Virus record (IMG/VR): IMGVR_UViG_3300049491_000058
Coordinates: 1-21,057 of that record
DNA from: a virus
Length of the DNA: 21,057 bases
Reading direction: 5' to 3' (one strand)
Made by a program: the position numbers and the translations under genes. Numbering within the stretch: position 1 is the first letter of the stretch; each line of letters begins with the position of its first letter. Below are positions 14,546 to 21,057 of the stretch, piece by piece. The notes under the pieces are model-generated. The model saw nothing but the letters and a program-made list of their open reading frames with translations. It searched no databases and was not told where the DNA came from.

Positions 14546-15664
14546 ATGCCGGCAATCAATCACCTAGCTTCGTTCTTGCAGGGAGCGAGTAATTCCGCCG
14601 CCGGGACTATAAGCGGGCCGGTTGACCTGTTAGGTTATGCACTCCGCAAACTTGGAGTGCCGGTGCCTGAAAACGCTCTAGGGTCATCGCAATGGATGGC
14701 AGAGCGTGGGCTGACAGCTCGGCCTAAGAACGAATTGGCTGGCGTTATCGGCGAGTCTGCCGGTAATGTCTTGCCGATACTTGCTGGCGCATATGCTCCA
14801 CAGATAGGGAACGCATTACTCAGGGCCGGCGAAAACATGGCGGCGCCGGCTACCATGAATCCGCAAGCGGGTGCGATTGTGTATCACGGTTCTCCGCACA
14901 AGTTCGATGCCTTCGACTCGACCAAGATCGGCACGGGGGAGGGTGCGCAGTCCTATGGGCATGGGTTGTATTTGGCTGAGTCTCCCGCCGTGGCGAAGTC
15001 GTACAAAGACATCCTTTCTACAGGCAAAAACGCCCGCTTTGATGGCAAGGGGTACAAGGTCGTGGCCGACGATTCATTCCGAGGCTTTGACGTGCATTCT
15101 GACAACATAGCCAGCGACTTCCGGGGTGGCGTGCCGGTTAGCGAAAAACTGCAAGGCGGGTTTAACTCGTTGGCAGATGCGTTGAGCTATGTGCGCTCTC
15201 ATGCGGGGGCGGAGGAACTTCGATACTTTGACGGGGACAGGTTCCCGTTGAAGGGTCCGCTGATGCCGGACGATCTTCTGTCGGGGGATGTTCTTCGCGC
15301 AACGCCTGCCGGCAACCTCTACAAAGTAGACCTCCCCGACGAGCACATCGCCAAAATGCTCGACTGGGACAAGCCGCTGAGTCAGCAGGCACCGGAGGTG
15401 CAGCGTGCCATCAAGATATATAAAGGCGATAACTGGTGGATTGTCAACAAAGATCGAGTTACGGGCGAAAAGTTGATAAGTGAAATACACGGCAGGAATA
15501 ATGCAGAGTTATCGTCTGCATTGGGTGATATGGGCGTGCCAGGCATCCGCTACCTAGACGGAGGCTCACGTGGCGCAGGCCAAGGCACATCAAACTATGT
15601 AGTTTTTCCAGGTAACGAAAACCTGTTACAAATCCTAGAGCGCAACGGCAAACCCGTGCGATAA
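14546..15664 (+). CDS. ejection-type protein with ADP-ribosyltransferase-like domain
   Basis: A 372-residue protein whose ATG directly follows the preceding TAA. Residues 1-105 (AAGTISGPVDLLGYALRKLG, WMAERGLTARP) are an alpha-helical, small-residue-rich segment as in phage ejection proteins. Residues 110-370 match the ART domain of phage polyvalent proteins: Y113-H114-G115-S, FDAFDSTKIGTGEGAQSYG, G140-L141-Y142-L-A, and the closing RYLDGGSRGAGQGTSNYVVF (335-354). H114 and Y142 correspond to the NAD-binding His and Tyr of H-Y-E type ARTs. At the third position the motif has N350 or its surroundings rather than an obvious Glu, as I recall is usual in this group. The protein likely travels in the capsid and modifies host targets on entry, comparable in timing to T4 Alt. 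Activity and target are inferred. Confidence 0.75.
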   Translation: MPAINHLASFLQGASNSAAGTISGPVDLLGYALRKLGVPVPENALGSSQWMAERGLTARPKNELAGVIGESAGNVLPILAGAYAPQIGNALLRAGENMAAPATMNPQAGAIVYHGSPHKFDAFDSTKIGTGEGAQSYGHGLYLAESPAVAKSYKDILSTGKNARFDGKGYKVVADDSFRGFDVHSDNIASDFRGGVPVSEKLQGGFNSLADALSYVRSHAGAEELRYFDGDRFPLKGPLMPDDLLSGDVLRATPAGNLYKVDLPDEHIAKMLDWDKPLSQQAPEVQRAIKIYKGDNWWIVNKDRVTGEKLISEIHGRNNAELSSALGDMGVPGIRYLDGGSRGAGQGTSNYVVFPGNENLLQILERNGKPVR

Positions 15665-15668
15665 CCAT

Positions 15669-16778
15669 ATGCCTCTCGACCCAAACATTGCTCTTAGCTA
15701 TCGGCCTACGCCGATGCAGCCGCAAGCGAATGCGCTCATGCAGGCGATGCAAATTCAAGACATGCAGCAGCGCAACGCATTGCAGGGGTTGCAGATGCAG
15801 GATGTTCACGCGCAGCGGCAGGCGGCGATGGAACAGCAGAAGGCACGACAAGAAGGATTCAGAGAATTCGTTGCCGGGTTTCCTAAGCCAGATCCAAACG
15901 ACCCTAGGCAGGTTGCAATGTATTCTGCGCTCGTAACTGGGCAGCTTGACCCTAAGGAAGCTCTGGCGCAGATGTATCCACAGCGAAAGGTTGTGCGTAC
16001 TGTTGACTTTAGAGGTCCTGACGGGAAACTGTATGTGCAGCAAAAAGATGAGCAGGGTAATTCAGTCGGAGATCCGATCCTAAAAGGTCTTCCACTTCAC
16101 TACGCAGACAACGGGCAGTCAATCATTCCTGTTGATCCTGGCGCTGCACCCGGCACCACTATTCAGAAATTGCAGACGCCTGAGAGTATGGCATCTGTTG
16201 GCGCACAGATGGCTAATGCAGCTGCTACGCGAGCAGTAGCAAAGTCGAATACTGACGCTGCGCGTGAGACAGCAGCAGCAACGCGCGATGCGGCAAGTAT
16301 GCAGCGCGATCAGCAGACAGAAATGAAACTTGGAGACGACTACAGGGCGCAGTCGAAGAATTTCAAAGACGTTATGGATGCTGAACGGCGGGTAACTTCT
16401 GCGCTCAAGTCAGCCACCACCTCGGCGGCTGCAACACTCGCCGCCGGCACGTCATTTATGAAACTTCTCGACCCCGGATCAGTCGTGCGCGAGTCTGAAT
16501 TGGGAATGGCACTTGCTGCAACCGGTGTGTTTGATCGAGCGACGAACTACTTCAACACTCTGCAAAGCGGTAGAGTGCTTACCAAATCACAGGCCGAAGA
16601 TTTTGGGAAGATCACGAAACAGATCGTAGAGGCTGCTAAAGATGGTCAGCGCAAGGTTGATACGCATTTTTCAGACGTTGCTAAAAACTACAAACTCAGA
16701 CCTGAAAACGTGGTGCAAGATTTGGGGCAGCAGTCAACGGTGCTTAGATTCGACGCCAACGGGAACCCGGTAAAGTAG
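15669..16778 (+). CDS. ejection protein, gp20-position
   Basis: A 369-residue protein starting 4 nt after the previous stop. The N-terminal 70 residues are Gln/Met-rich helix (NALMQAMQIQDMQQRNALQG, with QAAMEQQKARQEGF). A small beta insertion at residues about 110-140 (VVRTVDFRGPDGKLYVQQKD and EQGNSVGDPI) is frequent in internal virion proteins of podoviruses. A long Ala/Thr-rich coil (residues 165-260) and a C-terminal helical region with VVRESELGMALAATGVFDRA follow. Such proteins are packaged through the portal region and ejected ahead of the DNA. It lies between the ART protein and the gp16-like gene. The match to P22 gp20 is by position and composition, not by clear sequence identity. Confidence 0.7.
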   Translation: MPLDPNIALSYRPTPMQPQANALMQAMQIQDMQQRNALQGLQMQDVHAQRQAAMEQQKARQEGFREFVAGFPKPDPNDPRQVAMYSALVTGQLDPKEALAQMYPQRKVVRTVDFRGPDGKLYVQQKDEQGNSVGDPILKGLPLHYADNGQSIIPVDPGAAPGTTIQKLQTPESMASVGAQMANAAATRAVAKSNTDAARETAAATRDAASMQRDQQTEMKLGDDYRAQSKNFKDVMDAERRVTSALKSATTSAAATLAAGTSFMKLLDPGSVVRESELGMALAATGVFDRATNYFNTLQSGRVLTKSQAEDFGKITKQIVEAAKDGQRKVDTHFSDVAKNYKLRPENVVQDLGQQSTVLRFDANGNPVK

Positions 16779-16779
16779 C

Positions 16780-18453
16780 ATGACTATTACAGCGCAACTC
16801 CATGATGGGCGCGTTCTGGAATTCCCGGACGGCACAGACTCGGCAGTTATTCAGCGCACAGTAAAAACTCTGATCGGATCGAATCAGGATGTGTCCGCAT
16901 CGCCGGAACAGTCGCTACCGCAAAAGATAGCCCAACAAGGCGTCAACTTGGTAGGCGGCGCTCTGCGCCACGCGGCCGGCTTTGGCGAGCAACTTCTAAA
17001 GCCGCGCGGTAGCGTCGGCTCGGTTGCAATGAAACCGCGCCAAGATCAGTCTGCAACGTTCGATCAGGCAGTTGCCGATATGGGCGCCGACAAAAACGCG
17101 CTTGCCTTCAAGGCTGGCGGGCTGGCGCATGACATTGCGTTGACTGGCGGGGTTGGCGGCGCGTTGTCGAACAGTCTCCGTGCGATCCCATCTGTGGCGC
17201 GTGCGATGCCAGGCGTTATTGATGCCATCGGATCGGCAGGGTTCACTGGACCGAACATGCTCTCTAGGATGGCTGGCGGCGGCATCACTGGCGGGGCCGC
17301 TGCGGCTATGGTTGATCCTGAGCATGCGGGAACAGGGGCCGCGATAGGCGCTGTCTTGCCTCCTGCGCTAAAGGTTGCTGGAACCGTAGGAAAGTCAATA
17401 GGTGGTGGGGCAACCAAGATTCTCCAGCATGTTCTTGGAATTACGACAGGTGTCGGCCCTGAGCCGATCAAGCAAGCGTTCAAAGCCGGCGTATCTGGAA
17501 ACAAGGACTTTGCAGATAACTTGGCTGGAAATGTTCCATTGACGGACATTCTCGACCGGGCAAAGCAGGGTCTATCTGCGATGACTGCCGCCAAGTCAGC
17601 AGAGTATCGGTCTGGAATGATCCCTATAGGGCAGGATAAGACAGTCTTGAGCCTATCCGGCATCGATAAAGCGGTGCAGGATGCTGCTGAGATGACAGCC
17701 TACAAAGGACAGGTCAAGAACGATGCCGCGGCCTCTGCCGTGTCGAAGATGAAAGACGTTATCGATGAATGGAAAGCACTTAACCCTGCTGATTTCCACA
17801 CGCCAGAAGGGCTGGACGCCCTTAAGCAAAAGCTAGGCGGAATTCTAGAAAGCATCCCGTTTCAAGAGAGAACGGCCCGTACAGCGGCAGGAAAAATATA
17901 CAACGCCACGAAATCAGAGATTGAGGCGCAAGCGCCGGCATACGCTGGCGTGATGAAGGACTATTCAGAGGCGTCGGCGCAGATTTCTGAGATTGAGCGC
18001 GCACTATCGCTTGGTGACAAGGCATCCAAAGACACGGCAATGCGTAAGTTACAGTCGTTGATGCGTAACAACGTCCAAACGAACTACGGGAACAGGCTGG
18101 CTCTTGCTAACACTCTAGAACAACAGGGTGGCGTTGACCTATTGCCGTCAATAGCTGGTCAGGCGCTCAATTCGTGGACCCCGCGTAGCTTGGCTGGGCA
18201 ACTTGGGAGCGGCACTGTGGCGGCAGGTGGCCTGTTGCTTCACAACCCGCTGGCAATTCCAATACTTGCTACGCAAAGCCCTAGGCTTGTGGGCAATGCA
18301 GCGTATGGAGTAGGCCGCTTGGCTGGTATGGGCAAGAACGCCGCGCAAGGCACGCAGGGTGCGTTACCAAACTCTCTACAGCAGATGCTTAGTCCTGACG
18401 CTTTGCAGCAGTTAGGCTATCGCGTGGCTCCCGTCCTAGGGGCCTCCCGGTAA
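16780..18453 (+). CDS. ejection (DNA transfer) protein, gp16-position
   Basis: A 557-residue protein starting one nucleotide after the previous stop. Residues 1-32 (AQLHDGRVLEFPDGTDSAVI) are a short module found at the N-terminus of many phage ejection proteins. Residues about 45-240 are rich in Gly and Ala with amphipathic stretches (GGLAHDIALTGGVGGALSNS, GITGGAAAAMVD), suitable for membrane association. Residues 245-480 are largely helical. The end (LPNSLQQMLSPDALQQLGYR) is Gln/Leu-rich. No lytic transglycosylase Glu motif is apparent. It is comparable with P22 gp16 (609 residues) in length and place, and should be ejected to help DNA cross the inner membrane; sequence identity to gp16 itself is not evident to me. 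Confidence 0.7.
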   Translation: MTITAQLHDGRVLEFPDGTDSAVIQRTVKTLIGSNQDVSASPEQSLPQKIAQQGVNLVGGALRHAAGFGEQLLKPRGSVGSVAMKPRQDQSATFDQAVADMGADKNALAFKAGGLAHDIALTGGVGGALSNSLRAIPSVARAMPGVIDAIGSAGFTGPNMLSRMAGGGITGGAAAAMVDPEHAGTGAAIGAVLPPALKVAGTVGKSIGGGATKILQHVLGITTGVGPEPIKQAFKAGVSGNKDFADNLAGNVPLTDILDRAKQGLSAMTAAKSAEYRSGMIPIGQDKTVLSLSGIDKAVQDAAEMTAYKGQVKNDAAASAVSKMKDVIDEWKALNPADFHTPEGLDALKQKLGGILESIPFQERTARTAAGKIYNATKSEIEAQAPAYAGVMKDYSEASAQISEIERALSLGDKASKDTAMRKLQSLMRNNVQTNYGNRLALANTLEQQGGVDLLPSIAGQALNSWTPRSLAGQLGSGTVAAGGLLLHNPLAIPILATQSPRLVGNAAYGVGRLAGMGKNAAQGTQGALPNSLQQMLSPDALQQLGYRVAPVLGASR

Positions 18454-18557
18454 TTCCACAGTAGACGCCCCATACAAACGCTACGCAACACAACACAAGC
18501 AACTTAACCAATAGGTAGTCTGTGTAGTCCATAGTCGAATTCTAAACGAGGTTTTTT
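18454..18557 (+). other. 104-nt leader before the tailspike gene
   Basis: This is the longest gap in the window. Bases 18466-18510 are C- and A-rich with only four G, so they should be unstructured. The end holds GAGG (18548-18551) and a T6 run directly before the tailspike ATG. I see no convincing -35/-10 pair and no hairpin terminator. A rho-dependent or untypical phage promoter remains possible. Confidence 0.5.
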
Positions 18558-20630
18558 ATGGCGTCCCCACTTGTCTCTGTCAAATTTCATTCGACGCTGG
18601 CTACCGGTGCGGATAACGCATCCGGGAAAATCTACACGTATGCGGCCGGCACTCTTACGCCACTTGCGACCTATACGGACTATGCCGGGGGCACTCCAAA
18701 CGCTAACCCAGTGATTCTTGATTCGACCGGCCGCGCTTCGATCTACCTGAATTCTTCCGTTGCTTACAAGTTCATTTCGCAGGATTCGACAGGTGCGACT
18801 GTCCCGGATGGCACCGTAGACCACTTCTCGGCGGGCGTTACTTATGCCGATCTGTCGTCCGGGGCGTCATCCGCAATCGGTGCCGGCATGGTCGGCATCG
18901 GGATGACCATCACGACATATCCGGCTGGGAGTGTCGGCGATCTGTTGACCGATGCACTAGGGCTGCACCCGGCTGAAATTGCCGCGTCTATCACCCCCAC
19001 AAATTACGCCTTCCCGGTTCTAGATATCCGAAGATATGGAGCCGTAGAGGGTGACGCGACAGACTGTAGCTCTGCATTTGCCAGCGCCTACAAAGTGGCG
19101 GCGTACTTCGTTGATGACGTGTCAGCAGCGCATGTGTTGATCCCTGACGGGACATACCTTGTCACTGCTGACAACTTCCTAGGGCAGTTCGACTTCTCGT
19201 CTTTCGCTGGCGGGAATCCGTGGCGATTCAATCTGACAGTGAAGGGCAATGGCTGGGGATCGTGCATTCACTGGAAGCCCACAGGGAACACTGCCAAATG
19301 GCTATACGACAACGGAGTAGCCGCTTCTACGAAGAATTGCCTTATCAATCCGACTATCCAGGATTTGCGGATCATCATGGACGTTACGGGGACTAGCGCA
19401 GGAGCGACCCTTAACGGCTTCTATGAGGCAGGGTCTGCAAACTACGCTACGCAGGGATTCCGCTTCAAGAACGTTAACTTCGAGTGTGTTGACTATCCGG
19501 GGTCGAATGGTGACATCGCAAAGGCGGGCGTATTAGTAAAGGCGCGCGGGTCTGTTAATTCAGACCTGACATCGTTTGTTCAATGCAGGGTTCGTGGACT
19601 GGCGACATTGCTTGACGTTGACGTAAACAATGAGTCTGTCATGCACCGGTTCACGGATACGGACGCCGAAGTGATGTACTCCGACGTTTTCAAGATCGCC
19701 GCAGGCAATAGTTTGAAGTTCGACGGCGGATCTATCACGATGATGTCGCAGTCTGCTAACTCTTATCTTCTTGCATACCGTCCGACTACAAACGCTGTTC
19801 CCGGAACTATCACGTTTGCAAACGGCAGGCTTGAGTTGAATTCAAATCAGGCTGCAACTTACTATTCCAGGTTGCTTGATGTTGACATTTCAGGGCAAGC
19901 GTACTTCTCAGGCAACCCATCGCCTGTTATCAACTTCGACAATTTCAACTTCTACCCGACGAGCGGCGCAGCTCGCCATACGATCAAGGTTGACGCTGCG
20001 GCTGCTGCCGTTATCAATTTCAACGGGTGCGATGGCCTTGGGCTTGGTATCCATCAAATCGAGGCTTGGACAAGCGAGGCAACGCTTGATAGCGTTTCTG
20101 CAGGCCCATTCTCGACGGTTAACTTTATCAACGGGACATCTGTTCAGCCCGCGAATGTGTTCTACACCGATGCCTTCTCATTCGTCCATGTGACATCTAG
20201 GAATTGCTCTAGCGGGGTTGATTACGATCTGGCCCCGAATGGTCAATACGGAGTACGGGCCGGAATCTCTGTGCCGTTGAAAACAGCGCGTCTATTCGGG
20301 AGCGTGTGGCCCGACGTAGGCACCCCGACTGCTATTTCTACGCTTCTCCCTCCTTATGCAATCATCAAGGCGGTACGGTTTCGTAAGATCGCAGGAGGGG
20401 CCGGCGGTACGAACTATCAGCTAAAGATGACTGATAACTCGTCTGGACCTACTTACGCACAGTCAACGCTGGCATTTCAAAATCTGCTGCATGAGGCACA
20501 GGCAGACAATCTAAACATTGTTGCGGATACGTCAACAAAGCAAACTGTGGCACTTATCGCAACCACCACGGGAACTGCGCAGGCAACGCGAATGGCGCTT
20601 GGTGATTATGCGATGGTAGATTATTACTAA
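18558..20630 (+). CDS. tailspike with pectate-lyase-like beta-helix
   Basis: A 690-residue protein, near P22 tailspike (667). Residues 1-92 (GKIYTYAAGTLTPLATYTDY, then NPVILDSTGRASIYL and AYKFISQDSTGA) form a virion-binding N-terminal domain resembling those of podovirus tailspikes. After a linker, residues 153-195 (DIRRYGAVEGDATDCSSAF, then VLIPDGTYLVTA) are the start of the pectate lyase superfamily right-handed beta-helix. The beta-helix runs to about residue 590, with many Asp and Asn at turns. The C-terminal 100 residues form a beta domain (IIKAVRFRKIAGGAGGTNYQ, STKQTVALIATTTG) that may trimerise or bind. It should recognise and probably cleave a host surface polysaccharide. Catalytic acids cannot be assigned by eye. 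GAGG six nucleotides upstream supports the start. Confidence 0.85.
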   Translation: MASPLVSVKFHSTLATGADNASGKIYTYAAGTLTPLATYTDYAGGTPNANPVILDSTGRASIYLNSSVAYKFISQDSTGATVPDGTVDHFSAGVTYADLSSGASSAIGAGMVGIGMTITTYPAGSVGDLLTDALGLHPAEIAASITPTNYAFPVLDIRRYGAVEGDATDCSSAFASAYKVAAYFVDDVSAAHVLIPDGTYLVTADNFLGQFDFSSFAGGNPWRFNLTVKGNGWGSCIHWKPTGNTAKWLYDNGVAASTKNCLINPTIQDLRIIMDVTGTSAGATLNGFYEAGSANYATQGFRFKNVNFECVDYPGSNGDIAKAGVLVKARGSVNSDLTSFVQCRVRGLATLLDVDVNNESVMHRFTDTDAEVMYSDVFKIAAGNSLKFDGGSITMMSQSANSYLLAYRPTTNAVPGTITFANGRLELNSNQAATYYSRLLDVDISGQAYFSGNPSPVINFDNFNFYPTSGAARHTIKVDAAAAAVINFNGCDGLGLGIHQIEAWTSEATLDSVSAGPFSTVNFINGTSVQPANVFYTDAFSFVHVTSRNCSSGVDYDLAPNGQYGVRAGISVPLKTARLFGSVWPDVGTPTAISTLLPPYAIIKAVRFRKIAGGAGGTNYQLKMTDNSSGPTYAQSTLAFQNLLHEAQADNLNIVADTSTKQTVALIATTTGTAQATRMALGDYAMVDYY

Positions 20631-20635
20631 CTGAC

Positions 20636-20926
20636 ATGCCGCAGCAAGAGCGCAACATGCATCCTGATGTGGATGCGCTGTTCAAGGCTGTCGGTGGATT
20701 GTCTGACGAGATCACGGCGCTACGTGGTGAAATGGCCGCGCTGCCTGAGCGTATGCGGGACTCAATGCGGCAAGCTGTTATATCTGCCGGGCCTGATCTG
20801 GCGATGATGGCTAGAAAGCGAGCGTATGAGTATCTTGGCGAAAAGATTGTGATGCTGGCCGCTGCCATCGTGCTTGCTGTGGGTGTGACAGTAGCAACCA
20901 TGACTGGGCATATCAAATGGTCTTGA
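20636..20926 (+). CDS. small membrane protein with C-terminal anchor
   Basis: A 96-residue protein after the tailspike. Residues about 9-66 are helical and charged (HPDVDALFKAVGGLSDEITA, LRGEMAALPERMRDSM). Residues 71-89 (IVMLAAAIVLAVGVTVATM) form one transmembrane segment close to the C-terminus. The ATG at 20657, with AAGAG six nucleotides before it, is an alternative start and would give 89 residues. Placement after the tailspike and overlap with a second small membrane gene recall lysis-related genes (holin or accessory), but nothing specific proves it. Confidence 0.6.
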   Translation: MPQQERNMHPDVDALFKAVGGLSDEITALRGEMAALPERMRDSMRQAVISAGPDLAMMARKRAYEYLGEKIVMLAAAIVLAVGVTVATMTGHIKWS

Positions 20927-21057
20927 GCAAGCTATCTGCTGCAGGATCTATGGCCGCGCGTGCGCCGTTTACGATCCTTGCAGGACTGGTTATCGGGGTT
21001 GCAATGACAATCGTAATGCGCCCTGGTGTTGACGCGATGCTATCGATCTATGACGCG
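20917..21057 (+). CDS. small membrane protein, cut by the window end
   Basis: The reading frame opens at ATG 20917, overlapping the previous gene by 10 nt, and stays open for 47 codons to the end of the window. The product begins MVLSKLSAAGSMAARAPF and has one hydrophobic segment (FTILAGLVIGVAMTIVM, residues 18-34) followed by RPGVDAMLSIYDA. A signal anchor or a holin/spanin-type protein would fit; the missing part is needed to judge. Confidence 0.55.
   Translation, partial: MVLSKLSAAGSMAARAPFTILAGLVIGVAMTIVMRPGVDAMLSIYDA

Noticed and set aside
17064-17663. Minus-strand open frame of 199 codons
   Set aside because: Pro/Ala-rich mirror of the Gly/Ala-rich part of the gp16-position gene.
18552-18557. 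T6 run as a terminator tail or slippage site
   Set aside because: No GC-rich stem precedes it and it directly abuts the tailspike ATG, so it is spacer between GAGG and the start.
1-21057. tRNA genes, CRISPR arrays, insertion sequences, diversity-generating retroelement
   Set aside because: I see no cloverleaf, no regularly spaced repeats, no transposase or reverse transcriptase, and no template/variable repeat pair.

Overview
The window is the virion-structure (morphogenesis) module of a tailed double-stranded DNA phage or prophage with a short-tailed, P22-like (podovirus) virion. All recognisable genes lie on the + strand, packed with 0-66 nt gaps or 4-10 nt overlaps; only one gap exceeds 100 nt. 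The diagnostic order is scaffold, P22-type coat protein, gp4-like tail accessory factor, gp10-like DNA stabilization (plug) protein, a needle-like position, three or four ejection proteins, then a tailspike. No terminase, portal, integrase or replication gene is visible, so lytic or temperate lifestyle cannot be decided. The host is probably Gram-negative. A beta-proteobacterial host is only a guess from the general look of the ejection proteins and moderate GC content.

Layout. (1) 1-4253: end of an upstream gene, then an accessory block before the scaffold. It holds a large virion protein with a TIM-barrel glycoside-hydrolase-like domain, two fibre-like proteins of families common in phages, and a coiled-coil protein starting with a four-fold IWxD repeat. 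(2) 4264-7081: scaffold, coat and a probable decoration or fibre protein. A hairpin covers part of the coat ribosome binding site, and a UUCG-tetraloop terminator closes this unit. (3) 7094-12521: gp4-like and gp10-like tail genes with an inserted trio: two proteins sharing an N-terminal module with the putative decoration protein, on either side of a beta-helix protein. (4) 12518-13416: three small genes at the needle position. (5) 13421-18453: four consecutive ejection-type proteins, one carrying an ADP-ribosyltransferase-like domain of the polyvalent-protein type. (6) 18558-21057: tailspike with a pectate-lyase-like beta-helix, then two overlapping small membrane proteins, the second cut by the window end.

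How they work together. Scaffold and coat build the procapsid. The gp4-like and gp10-like proteins close the portal channel after packaging, probably with a needle. The ejection proteins leave the capsid with the DNA and should help it cross the envelope; the ART-bearing member is well placed to reach the cytoplasm at the start of infection and modify host targets. The GH-like protein, the beta-helix protein and the tailspike together suggest up to three different carbohydrate-recognising or degrading parts on one virion.

Most notable points: the ART domain inside the ejection cassette; a common extracellular/phage beta domain that appears split between two genes, with the GH-like domain lying in the break; one N-terminal module reused on three virion proteins; and a very short protein with a perfect heptad coiled coil at the needle position.
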